Shown piece after piece: positions 35,732 through 43,630 of a stretch of DNA of 64,000 bases. The stretch covers positions 1-64,000 of the forward strand of contig NZ_PCOY01000011.1 of the NCBI RefSeq assembly GCF_002979475.1, given 5' to 3'. The notes beneath the pieces are model-generated. The model saw only the letters and a program-made list of their open reading frames with translations. It was not told the origin of the DNA and made no database searches. Origin of the DNA: Microbacterium sp. MYb62. GTDB taxonomy: Bacteria; Actinomycetota; Actinomycetes; Actinomycetales; Microbacteriaceae. The first letter of the stretch is position 1; each line of letters opens with the position of its first letter. The translations under genes were made by a program, and so were the position numbers.

Positions 35732-36520
35732 ATGGATGACGACACCCGCGAAGGGCGCGATCCGGCGCCTGCCGTGACCAGGAGCATCCGTCTGCTCGGC
35801 ATCCTCGCGGAGGCCGGGGCGCCGCGCACGCTCACCGAGCTCGCGGGGGACCTGGGACTGGCGAAGTCGTCGACGGCGAACCTGTGCCTCGCGCTGGAGG
35901 CGGGCGGCATGATCGACCGCACCGCCCAGGGATATCGTCTCGGCGTGCGCACCGCGGAGCTCGGGGGCGCCTTCGCGGCGCAGTTCAACCAGGTGCGAGA
36001 GTTCTACAGCGTGTGTGAGGCTTCGCCCCGCCTGGCACCCGAACTCGTCCAGGTCGCGATGCTCGACGGCACCGATGCGCTGTACCTCGCCAGGCACGAG
36101 GGCTCGCGCTCGCTCCGTCTGGGAACTCCTCTGGGCTCGCGGCTGCCGGCGCCGCTGTCGGCGACCGGGCGTGCGCTGCTGGCGGCGATGAGCGACGAGG
36201 AGGTCATCGAACTCCTCGGGGAAGACGCCGTCTTCCCGCAGCTCACCGAGCGCAGCGCGACCACGATGGCGGGGCTCCTCGAGGTGCTGGCCACGGCCCG
36301 CCGTCGCGGCTGGGCGCTGGATGCGGAGGAGTCGTTCCGTGGCATCGTGGGCGTCGCCGTCCCGCTCGAGGGGTGGGCGCCGACTGACCCTCCGCTCGCT
36401 CTCGGGGTGGCGATCCGCGCCGCCGAGGCCGATTACGAGCGCATCGAGCGCGTGGGGGAGGCTCTGCGCGAGGCCGCCGCGGCGCTGACGAACCCGTTCA
36501 GCTCCGCCGCACGCCGCTGA
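35732..36520 (+). CDS. IclR-family transcriptional regulator (second)
   Basis: A 262-residue regulator: winged helix at about 12-75 (LTELAGDLGLAKSSTANLCLALE) and effector domain about 90-250 (LSATGRALLAAMSDEEV, GIVGVAVPL). It lies between the hydroxyacid dehydrogenase and the transporter operon and probably controls both through the TCCAACAGNNTGG sites. It differs clearly from the first IclR protein in this window. Confidence 0.92.
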   Translation: MDDDTREGRDPAPAVTRSIRLLGILAEAGAPRTLTELAGDLGLAKSSTANLCLALEAGGMIDRTAQGYRLGVRTAELGGAFAAQFNQVREFYSVCEASPRLAPELVQVAMLDGTDALYLARHEGSRSLRLGTPLGSRLPAPLSATGRALLAAMSDEEVIELLGEDAVFPQLTERSATTMAGLLEVLATARRRGWALDAEESFRGIVGVAVPLEGWAPTDPPLALGVAIRAAEADYERIERVGEALREAAAALTNPFSSAARR

Positions 36521-36620
36521 GGGCACGGGCCCGCTCGGCCCGCAGCAGGCGGCGCCCACCGGGCGCAGGGGGCGGTTCCGCATCCGCGTGCACCCGCGCG
36601 CGCACAGCCGGTCCAAAGGG

Positions 36621-36649
36621 TTGAACGCAATCCAACAGGCTGGTACAGT
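36621..36649 (+). promoter_or_regulatory. Promoter with embedded operator for the transporter operon
   Basis: TTGAAC (36621-36626), a spacer of exactly 17, and TACAGT (36644-36649) form the clearest -35/-10 pair seen in the window. The spacer holds CAATCCAAC and TCCAACAGGCTGGT (36631-36644), so a repressor bound there would block RNA polymerase directly. Confidence 0.7.
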
Positions 36650-36690
36650 CGGGTTCACGCCGCAGGCGAAGCCGATCGAAGGAGATGGCC

Positions 36691-38103
36691 GTGACCGACC
36701 CCCGCACCTCAGCCCGAGCAGTGTCCGATGACCCGGAATATGCGGCGAACCTGCGCCGCGCGACACTCGCGTCGAGCATCGGCAGCGCGTTGGAGTACTT
36801 CGACTTCGCGCTCTACGGCCTCTCGACGGCGCTGATCTTCAACGTCCTGTTCTTCCCCCAGGACGACCCGGCCATGGCCACGGTCGCCGCGTTCGCGACC
36901 TTCGGCGTCGGGTTCCTGGCGCGTCCGTTCGGCGGCCTGTTCTTCGGCGTCCTGGGTGACAAGCTCGGCCGCAAGTGGGTCCTGGTCGCGACCATCGTGC
37001 TGATGGGGGGAGCCTCCACCGCGATCGGCCTCCTGCCCACCTACGCCGCGATCGGCGTGTGGGCGCCGATCCTGCTGGTGCTGATGCGGCTGCTGCAGGG
37101 CTTCGGCGCCGGTGCCGAGCAGGCGGGAGCGACGGTGCTGATGGCCGAGTACGCGCCGGTGAAGCGTCGCGGCTTCTTCTCGGCTCTGCCGTTCGTCGGC
37201 ATCCAGGCGGGCACGCTGCTCGCCGCGGTCGTCTTCGGCTTGATCACGCTGCTCCCCGAGGATCAGCTGCTGAGCTGGGGATGGCGGGTGCCGTTCCTCG
37301 CCTCCTTCGCGCTGATCCTGCTCGCGCTGTTCATCCGGATGCGGCTGCGCGAGACCCCGACGTTCATCGAGCTCGAGAAGCACGAGCAGGTCGCCGACCG
37401 CCCGATCAAGGAGATCTTCACGCACGGGCTGCCCGGCGTCATCGTCGGAGTCGGCCTGCGGATGGCCGAGAACGGCGGCTCGTACATGTTCCAGACGCTC
37501 GGTCTCGCGTTCTTCGTCACCGTGGTCGGCGACAACGCCGACAAGAGCCTGCTCACCTGGGGTGTCACCCTCGGGTCGCTGATCGGCGTCTTCTCCGTGC
37601 CGTTCACCGGACACCTCTCCGACCGCTTCGGGCGGCGGACGGTGTACCGGTTCGGAGCGGTCTTCATGCTGGTCTACACGTTCCCCGCCTGGTGGCTGCT
37701 GTCGCTCGGCAACTACGCCGTGGCCATCGGCGTGATCGCGATCGGCATCGGCGTCGCCGTGAACAGCATGCTCGGACCGCAGTGCGCCATGCTCCCCGAG
37801 CTCTTCGGCAACCGTCACCGCTACCTGGGCGTGGCGATGGCCCGCGAGATCTCTGCGGTCCTCGCCGGCGGTCTCGCCGGAGTCCTCGGCGCCTATCTGA
37901 TCGCGGTGAGCGACGGCAACTGGGTGCTCCTGGCCATCTACATGGCCGTGCTCGCCCTCATCACCACCGCGTCGACGTTCCTCGCTCCCGAGACCCTTCG
38001 CCGCGACCTCACCCGTGTCGACGACGCGATCAAGGTCTCGCGCGACGAGGGCGGCGATGACGTGTTCGCCACCACGGTCTCGATCAAGGCCGTCGGACGA
38101 TGA
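36691..38103 (+). CDS. MHS-family MFS metabolite:H+ symporter
   Basis: A 470-residue, twelve-helix major facilitator transporter. It has GSALEYFDFALYGL near the N-terminus, the family loop GDKLGRKWVLV between helices 2 and 3, and a second-half GHLSDRFGRRTVY. MHS members import organic acids such as citrate, ketoglutarate or shikimate. Here gluconate, idonate or a keto acid is likely. The start is GTG at 36691, six bases after GAAGGAG; the ATG at 36685 directly abuts that site. The stop overlaps the SDR start. Confidence 0.9.
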   Translation: MTDPRTSARAVSDDPEYAANLRRATLASSIGSALEYFDFALYGLSTALIFNVLFFPQDDPAMATVAAFATFGVGFLARPFGGLFFGVLGDKLGRKWVLVATIVLMGGASTAIGLLPTYAAIGVWAPILLVLMRLLQGFGAGAEQAGATVLMAEYAPVKRRGFFSALPFVGIQAGTLLAAVVFGLITLLPEDQLLSWGWRVPFLASFALILLALFIRMRLRETPTFIELEKHEQVADRPIKEIFTHGLPGVIVGVGLRMAENGGSYMFQTLGLAFFVTVVGDNADKSLLTWGVTLGSLIGVFSVPFTGHLSDRFGRRTVYRFGAVFMLVYTFPAWWLLSLGNYAVAIGVIAIGIGVAVNSMLGPQCAMLPELFGNRHRYLGVAMAREISAVLAGGLAGVLGAYLIAVSDGNWVLLAIYMAVLALITTASTFLAPETLRRDLTRVDDAIKVSRDEGGDDVFATTVSIKAVGR

Positions 38104-38888
38104 CCGTGCTGCTGCCTGCGGGACTCGCCGCCTTCGACCTGACGGGGCGCACCGCGCTCGTCACGGGATCGAGTCAGGGGATCGGCAGGACGCTCGCCGA
38201 GGGACTCGCCGGTGCGGGTGCGACCGTGATCGTGCACGGGCGGGATGCCGCGAAGGCGCAGGCGTCGGCGGGCGAGATCGCTCGGGTCACGGGGTCCGTC
38301 GTGCACAGCGTCGTCTTCGACGTGACGGATGCCGCGGCGGTGGATGCCGGCATCAGCGAGGTCGAGCATCTGATCGGCACCCCCGACATCCTGGTGAACA
38401 ACGCCGGGGTCCAACGCCGCGCGCCGATCGCGGAGTTCGCGGACGACGACTGGGACGCGCTCGTGCAGACCAACCTCTCCAGTGTCTTCCACCTGTCGCG
38501 GCGGGCCGCGGCGGGGATGATCGCGCGCGGCTCGGGCAAGATCATCCAGATCGGCAGCGTGCAGTCGCAGCTCGCCCGTCCCTCGATCGCGGCGTATTCG
38601 GCGACCAAGGGGGCGATCGTGATGTTCACGAAGGGACTGTGCGCCGACCTGGCTCCGCACGGCATCCAGGCGAACGCGATCGCTCCCGGCTACTTCGCCA
38701 CCGAGCTCACGCAGGCGCTCGTCGCCGATGAGCAGTTCTCGGCGTGGGTGCGCGGGCGCACGCCCGCCGGCCGGTGGGGCGACACGCGCGACCTCGTCGG
38801 CGCACTGGTCTTCCTCGCGAGCGGTGCGAGCGACTTCGTCAACGGGCAGACCCTGTTCGTCGACGGCGGCATGACGGCGGTGGTCTGA
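38100..38888 (+). CDS. SDR dehydrogenase, gluconate 5-dehydrogenase-like
   Basis: A 262-residue short-chain dehydrogenase. It has the cofactor loop GSSQGIGRTLAEGL (about 21-34), NNAGVQRRAPI (about 100-110), Ser in IQIGSVQSQ and catalytic Tyr/Lys in YSATKGAI. The overall pattern is close to IdnO/gluconate 5-dehydrogenase, which reduces 5-keto-gluconate to gluconate, and the neighbours (Zn-dehydrogenase, gluconokinase) support that. ATG overlaps the transporter stop (ATGA). Confidence 0.88.
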   Translation: MTVLLPAGLAAFDLTGRTALVTGSSQGIGRTLAEGLAGAGATVIVHGRDAAKAQASAGEIARVTGSVVHSVVFDVTDAAAVDAGISEVEHLIGTPDILVNNAGVQRRAPIAEFADDDWDALVQTNLSSVFHLSRRAAAGMIARGSGKIIQIGSVQSQLARPSIAAYSATKGAIVMFTKGLCADLAPHGIQANAIAPGYFATELTQALVADEQFSAWVRGRTPAGRWGDTRDLVGALVFLASGASDFVNGQTLFVDGGMTAVV

Positions 38889-39619
38889 TGCGTCTCGGTC
38901 GCATCGCCACGTCCGACGGCCCCCGCTGGGTCCGCGAGACGGCAGCGGGACCGGTGCCGATCTCCGACCCCTTCGCGGCCTTCGCCGAAGGCCGCGATCC
39001 GCGCGATGAGGGCGACGTCATCGAGGGAGCGCTGCTCCCGCCGGCCGATCCTGTCGTGGTCATCGGCATCGCCCAGAACGGGCCGGGACACGTCTCGCCG
39101 GTGCAGGCCTGGCTGAAGAGCCCGAGGACCGTGATCGGCGGCGGCGCCGAGGTCGCGCTGCGTCGCGATGCCGGTGGACAGATCGCCGAAGGGGAGATCG
39201 CGGTCGTGATCGGCCGGTCGACCGTCGGTCTGACCGTGCAGAACGCGCATGAGTACGTGCTCGGCGTCACCGCGGTGAACGATCTCTCCAGCCCGGAGCG
39301 CGCAGAGTTCGATCCACGCAACTTCGAGTCGAAGTCCGGAGTGGGGTACACACCGCTCGGGCCGTGGATCGACACCGACGCCGGGATCGACGATGTGGGT
39401 CTGGAGGTCGAGGTCGACGGACGTCTCGTGGCCGAGACCGGAAGCCGGCAGCTGCCCGTGTCGATCAGGGAGTGCCTCGCGTATGTGACCGGATGGTCGC
39501 CGCTCGGACCGGGCGACGTGGTGATGACCGGGGCTCCGCACTCGCAGGCGCCGGTGTGCCCTGGACAGCGCGTGACGATCAGGGTGGCCGGAATCGAGTT
39601 GGTCACCGCATTCGCGTGA
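38888..39619 (+). CDS. Fumarylacetoacetate hydrolase-family enzyme
   Basis: A 243-residue FAH-superfamily protein. Metal ligands are likely in AEGEIAVVIG (about 102-111, Glu-x-Glu), with Asp in VNDLSS (about 133-138) and the Lys/Ser/Gly stretch ESKSGVGYTPLGPWI. Family members cleave or decarboxylate diketo acids, or hydrate and tautomerise oxo acids. Its place among sugar-acid genes suggests a diketo sugar acid; the substrate is unknown. It overlaps the SDR stop by one base. Confidence 0.85.
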   Translation: MRLGRIATSDGPRWVRETAAGPVPISDPFAAFAEGRDPRDEGDVIEGALLPPADPVVVIGIAQNGPGHVSPVQAWLKSPRTVIGGGAEVALRRDAGGQIAEGEIAVVIGRSTVGLTVQNAHEYVLGVTAVNDLSSPERAEFDPRNFESKSGVGYTPLGPWIDTDAGIDDVGLEVEVDGRLVAETGSRQLPVSIRECLAYVTGWSPLGPGDVVMTGAPHSQAPVCPGQRVTIRVAGIELVTAFA

Positions 39620-39635
39620 CCGAGGAAGGAGCACG

Positions 39636-40673
39636 GTGGACAATCTCGCCGTGGTGGCGCACGCCGCCGAAGATCTGCGGATCGAAGACATCGGCACCCC
39701 GATGCCCCGAGCTGACGAGGCTGTCGTGGCCATCGCGTACGGCGGCATCTGCGGATCTGACCTGCACTACTGGCGACATGGAGCCGCGGGTGCCTCCGTC
39801 CTGCGCGAGCCGATGATCCTGGGGCACGAGGTGTCGGGCGTCGTCGTCACTGCCGCAGCCGATGGCTCGGGCCCTTCCACCGGCACTCCCGTGGCGGTCC
39901 ATCCGCTCACCCCGCACGGCGACGGTCGCACCCCCTGGCCGGCCGAGCACCCGAACCTCGCCCCGGCCTCGACCTATCTCGGCTCCGCGATGCATCTGCC
40001 GCACACCCACGGCGCATTCGCACGTCGCGTGGCATTGCCGGGACGCATGGTGCACGCCCTTCCCGCCGGCCTCGATCTGCGGACGGCGGCGTTGGCCGAG
40101 CCGGCGGCCGTCGCCTGGCACGGCCTGCAGCGCGCGGGCGACGTGCGCGGGCGCAGCGTGGTCGTGATCGGCGCCGGACCCATCGGCCAACTGGTCGCCG
40201 CCGTGGCCCAGCGCAGCGGTGCGGCCTCCGTGACCGTCACCGACCTGCAGCAGCGACCGCGGGAGATCGCCGGTGCGCGCGGAATCCGCGCGATCGACGC
40301 CCGGGCGGAGCAGGAGATCGCGGACCTGCATGCCGACGTCGTCGTCGAGTCGAGTGGCACCGTGCCGGGTCTCGCCGCTGCGGTCTCCGCCGCCGTCCGC
40401 GGCGGCATCGTGGTGCTGCTGGGGCTGCAGCGCGGGGGAGAGGTTCCGGCGCCGATGGCGACCGCGATCACTCGGGAACTCACGCTGCGGGGGTCCTTCC
40501 GGTTCGGCGCGGAGTTCGACGCGGTCATCGCCGCTCTGGCCGACGGCAGCCTCGACGTCCGCGGTATCATCAGCGAGGTGCTGCCGGTGGACGATGCGCT
40601 CGACGCGTTCGCCCTGGCCGCCGATCCTGCGAGCTCCTGCAAGGTGCTCATCGACTTCGGCCGGGAGATCTGA
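39636..40673 (+). CDS. Zinc-type alcohol dehydrogenase, L-idonate 5-dehydrogenase-like
   Basis: A 345-residue medium-chain dehydrogenase. The catalytic zinc site is visible as GGICGSDLHYW (about 32-42) and GHEVSG (about 64-69); the NAD loop is VIGAGPIGQL (about 175-184). The four-Cys structural zinc lobe is absent: where family members have CG-x2-C-x2-C this protein reads HPLTPHGDGRTPWP. The likely role is oxidation of L-idonate or another polyol acid to 5-ketogluconate. The GTG start follows GAGGAAGGAG. Confidence 0.85.
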   Translation: MDNLAVVAHAAEDLRIEDIGTPMPRADEAVVAIAYGGICGSDLHYWRHGAAGASVLREPMILGHEVSGVVVTAAADGSGPSTGTPVAVHPLTPHGDGRTPWPAEHPNLAPASTYLGSAMHLPHTHGAFARRVALPGRMVHALPAGLDLRTAALAEPAAVAWHGLQRAGDVRGRSVVVIGAGPIGQLVAAVAQRSGAASVTVTDLQQRPREIAGARGIRAIDARAEQEIADLHADVVVESSGTVPGLAAAVSAAVRGGIVVLLGLQRGGEVPAPMATAITRELTLRGSFRFGAEFDAVIAALADGSLDVRGIISEVLPVDDALDAFALAADPASSCKVLIDFGREI

Positions 40674-40675
40674 GT

Positions 40676-41164
40676 ATGCGCATCGTCGTGATGGGGCCGA
40701 GCGGTTCCGGAAAGTCGACCGTCGGCGCGTTCCTCGCCGATGCCGTGGACGCCCGGTTCATCGATGGCGACGATCTGCACCCCGCAGTGAACGTGCGCAA
40801 GATGGCGGCGGGTACCCCGCTGGATGACACGGACCGGCTGCCCTGGCTCCGCCTGGTCGGCGAGACGCTGCAGACGGAGGATCGGATCGTCATCGCCTGC
40901 TCCGCCCTCCGACGCGTCTACCGTGACGTCATCAGGGAACAGGCGCCCGACGCGTTCTTCGCGGAACTCGCGATCGGTCGGGCGGTGCTCGAGGAACGCA
41001 TGCGGGCGCGCTCCGACCATTTCATGCCGCCTGCGCTTCTGCAGTCGCAGCTCGAGACGCTCGAATCCCTCGACGAGGACGAGCAGGGCATCCGCATCGA
41101 CGGATCAGCGGATGTGCGAACGGCCGCCGAGAGGATCGCTGCGGCGGCGCAACCGGCACGCTGA
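40676..41164 (+). CDS. gntK: Gluconokinase
   Basis: A 162-residue GntK-type kinase that phosphorylates gluconate to 6-phosphogluconate. The P-loop is MGPSGSGKST (about 6-15), followed by FIDGDDLHP (about 27-35), the substrate motif KMAAGTPLDDTDRLPWL and CSALRRVYRD. It is the last gene of the transporter operon and makes the substrate of Gnd at 32118. Confidence 0.95.
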   Translation: MRIVVMGPSGSGKSTVGAFLADAVDARFIDGDDLHPAVNVRKMAAGTPLDDTDRLPWLRLVGETLQTEDRIVIACSALRRVYRDVIREQAPDAFFAELAIGRAVLEERMRARSDHFMPPALLQSQLETLESLDEDEQGIRIDGSADVRTAAERIAAAAQPAR

Positions 41165-41183
41165 GCGTGCGGTCGCCGGGACG

Positions 41184-41309
41184 TCAGTCCTTGCGGTAGC
41201 CGGAGCGTCCCATGGCGAACAGCGCGATGAACGACGTGACCGCGGCGCACACGGTCATGGCGCCGATCAGCCAGAGGAGTGCGTGCGAGAGGAAGGCGCC
41301 GTCGAGCAT
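41184..41309 (-). CDS. 41-residue single-pass membrane peptide
   Basis: A 41-residue protein with one strong hydrophobic segment (about 7-33, FLSHALLWLIGAMTVC onward) and a basic C-terminus GRSGYRKD, so the C-terminus probably faces the cytoplasm. GGAGAAC is placed seven or so bases before the ATG at 41309 and a TAGGCT box lies further upstream. It is not recognised as a known family. It sits between gluconokinase (convergent) and rplY (divergent). Confidence 0.65.
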   Translation of the reverse strand: MLDGAFLSHALLWLIGAMTVCAAVTSFIALFAMGRSGYRKD

Positions 41310-41533
41310 GGGGAGTTCTCCGTGTTCTGCAGAAAAGGACCGGTGTCATCAGCCTATCGGGTCATCCGGTACCATTGAGGCTGTACCTCGGCGAGGGATG
41401 CTTCTGCGCGTGCGCGAACATCCGTTATCGACGCGGCGAAGCAAGCCCGGTGGCTTTCCTCCTGCGTCAGCGAGTTCGAAAATTCCAAGACCACCGCGCG
41501 GCGCCTTCGCTGCGTGCCCCGAAGGAGAACCCC

Positions 41534-42142
41534 ATGTCTGAAGACACCAAGGTCCAGGCCGAGCTCCGCGAGAGCTTCGGCAAGGGCTTCGCCCGCCGCC
41601 TCCGCGCCGCCGGCAAGATCCCCGCCGTCATCTACGGCCACGGCACCGAGCCGGTGCACGTCGCGCTGCCGGGCCACCAGGTCTCGCTCATCATCCGTCG
41701 CGCCAACGCGCTGCTCGAGCTCGACATCGAGGGCAAGGGCCAGCTCGCCCTCGTCAAGGATGTCCAGCGCGACCCGGTGCACCAGATCATCGAGCACATC
41801 GACCTGCTCGTCGTGAAGAAGGGCGAGAAGGTCGCCATCGACGTCCCGATCGTCGTCACGGGCGAGTCCGCGTCGGGCACCATCGTGAACCTCGACGCGA
41901 CCACGCTGTCGATCGAGGCCGAGGCCACGCACATCCCGCAGAACATCGAGGTCTCGGTCGAGGGCCTGGAAGAGGGCGCGCACATCACCGGCGCCGACGT
42001 GAAGCTCCCCAAGGGCTCCACGCTGCTCTCCGACCCCGAGGTCCTCGTCGTCGCGATCTCCGTCCCGGCTGCACCCACCGAGGATGACGCCGCGGCCGAC
42101 GCCGAGACCGCCGAGACCGCCGAAGAGGCCGCCGCGGAGTGA
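41534..42142 (+). CDS. rplY: 50S ribosomal protein L25/general stress protein Ctc
   Basis: A 202-residue long-form L25 (CTC) that binds 5S rRNA. The N-terminal L25 domain is about 1-95 (LRESFGKGFARRLRAAGKIPAVIYG), followed by the TL5 C-terminal beta domain to about 180. The tail after 183 is Asp/Ala/Glu-rich and acidic. AAGGAG precedes the ATG at 41534. An untranslated leader of around 150 bases appears likely, with a TACCAT box at 41370-41375. pth follows in the same direction. Confidence 0.95.
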   Translation: MSEDTKVQAELRESFGKGFARRLRAAGKIPAVIYGHGTEPVHVALPGHQVSLIIRRANALLELDIEGKGQLALVKDVQRDPVHQIIEHIDLLVVKKGEKVAIDVPIVVTGESASGTIVNLDATTLSIEAEATHIPQNIEVSVEGLEEGAHITGADVKLPKGSTLLSDPEVLVVAISVPAAPTEDDAAADAETAETAEEAAAE

Positions 42143-42161
42143 TCTCCGGCTGATTCATCAC

Positions 42162-42192
42162 AGAGGGGACGCGATCCGATCGCGTCCCTTCT
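42162..42192 (+). terminator. Terminator between rplY and pth
   Basis: GGGACGCGATC (42166-42176) pairs with GATCGCGTCCC (42178-42188), practically a 9-base stem with a 5-base loop, then TTCT. A TATCCT box at 42197-42202 just after could restart transcription for pth. Confidence 0.75.
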
Positions 42193-42242
42193 GTCGTATC
42201 CTGACCGAGGCGGCGCGCCCCGGGCAGGGAGAGGACGACGAC

Positions 42243-42824
42243 ATGGCATCGACCTGGCTCGTGGTGGGACTCGGGAATCCCGGCCCGCGATACGAGAGCA
42301 CCCGGCACAACATCGGCCAGATGGTCGTCGACGAGATTGCCGCGCGACGCAGCGAGGCGTTCCGCGAGCACAAGGGCGGTGCGCGCGTCGTCGAGACGTG
42401 GTTGCGTCCCGGAGCGGACAAGCTGGTGCTCGCCAAGCCGAACACCTTCATGAACGTCTCCGGCACTCCCGTGGCGGCCCTGGCCCGGTTCTACTCGGTC
42501 CCCTCCGAGCAGGTCGTCGTCGTGCATGACGAGCTCGACATCCCGTTCGACACGGTCAAGCTCAAGACCGGGGGCGGACATGGCGGGCACAACGGCGTGC
42601 GGGATGTCGCGCGCGCGCTGGGCACAGCGGACTTCCCGCGGGTGCGGGTGGGCATCGGCCGCCCGGTCGGGCGCCAGGATCCTGCGGACTGGGTGCTCGC
42701 GCCTTTCGGGAAGGACGAACGACCGAATCTGCCGATCCTCATCTCGGATGCCGCCGACGCGGTCGAGATGCTCGTGGCCGAAGGACTGCTCGCCGCACAG
42801 CAGAAGCATCACGCGCCGCGCTGA
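42243..42824 (+). CDS. pth: Peptidyl-tRNA hydrolase
   Basis: A 193-residue enzyme that recycles peptidyl-tRNA. Signature segments are GLGNPGPRYESTRHNIG (about 9-25, with catalytic His22), KPNTFMNVSG (about 66-75), HDELDIPF and GGHGGHNGVRD (about 110-120). GGGAGAGGA lies before the ATG. It pairs with rplY, a common actinobacterial order. Confidence 0.96.
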   Translation: MASTWLVVGLGNPGPRYESTRHNIGQMVVDEIAARRSEAFREHKGGARVVETWLRPGADKLVLAKPNTFMNVSGTPVAALARFYSVPSEQVVVVHDELDIPFDTVKLKTGGGHGGHNGVRDVARALGTADFPRVRVGIGRPVGRQDPADWVLAPFGKDERPNLPILISDAADAVEMLVAEGLLAAQQKHHAPR

Positions 42825-42856
42825 AGCAGCGGCCGTCACGGCCGGACCGCAGCCGG

Positions 42857-43609
42857 TCAGGCGGTGAAGGCCGCGAAACCGGCCGCGCTGCCCGCCACGA
42901 GGGCGATGACGAGCACGACGAAGAAGATCGCCGAACCGATCACGGCGACGACGAGGGCGGCGATGCCGGCGCCGCGCCCCTGCTTCTTGCGGATGGCGAT
43001 GATGCCGAGCACGATCGCGGCGATGCCGAAGACGGTACCGGCCCAGAACGACAGCTCCGTCCACAGCACCTGATCGCGTGCGGGGGCGAGGACGCTGAGG
43101 TCATCCGCGGTCACGCTCGCGCCCTGGGGGAGGACCCGTCCGATCTCGAAGGCGTTGATGCCGGCGATGAGGGGCGTCACGATCGCGGCGATGAGGGCGA
43201 GGATCAGGGCGAGCATCCCGGGGAATCCGGAGGGGCGCGTCGTGGTGTCGGGAACCGTGTAGGCACCTGCCGGTGCGTCATAGCCGCCGACCGGCACCTG
43301 GTAGGCCCCGGGAGGGGCTGCCGGATAGCCGGACGCGGGAGGAGCCGCCGGGTACCCGGGAGCGGAAGGGACTCCCTGGGAGGTCGGGGAGGTCGGATAC
43401 GCCGGCACGGCCGGGGGCGCTGCGGGCGCCGGGTACCCGGGCGCTGCCGGGAGTGCGTCGCTCCCCGGGGCGGCAGGCGCATGCGGCGCGGCGAATGCCG
43501 GGGGCGGCGGAACCGCGTCGAACGGCGCTGCGGGCGCAGAGGTCACGGGTGGCACCGGCGTCTCAGGTGTCACGGCGCCGGACGGGGGAGGCAGCTGGGG
43601 ATCAGTCAC
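42857..43609 (-). CDS. Proline/alanine-rich membrane protein (DUF4190-like)
   Basis: A 250-residue protein in two parts. Residues 1-125 are a disordered Pro/Ala/Gly/Tyr-rich region with GYPAAPP-type repeats. Residues 128-250 hold three or four membrane helices with IAAIVLGIIAIRKKQGRGAGIAALVVAVIG, a pattern shared with DUF4190 proteins. Function unknown. GTG at 43609 is six bases after TAGGAT. Confidence 0.75.
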   Translation of the reverse strand: MTDPQLPPPSGAVTPETPVPPVTSAPAAPFDAVPPPPAFAAPHAPAAPGSDALPAAPGYPAPAAPPAVPAYPTSPTSQGVPSAPGYPAAPPASGYPAAPPGAYQVPVGGYDAPAGAYTVPDTTTRPSGFPGMLALILALIAAIVTPLIAGINAFEIGRVLPQGASVTADDLSVLAPARDQVLWTELSFWAGTVFGIAAIVLGIIAIRKKQGRGAGIAALVVAVIGSAIFFVVLVIALVAGSAAGFAAFTA

Positions 43610-43615
43610 GCCCCC

Positions 43616-43621
43616 ATCCTA
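43616..43621 (-). promoter_or_regulatory. -10 box TAGGAT, leaderless
   Basis: TAGGAT on the minus strand, GGGGGC, then the GTG at 43609. The six-base spacing matches the others in the window. Confidence 0.6.
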
Positions 43622-43630
43622 AGGTGCGGC

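Noticed and set aside
41399..41539. Small leader peptide overlapping the rplY start
   Set aside because: An open frame exists but has no ribosome site and an Arg/Pro-rich shadow composition. Not supported.
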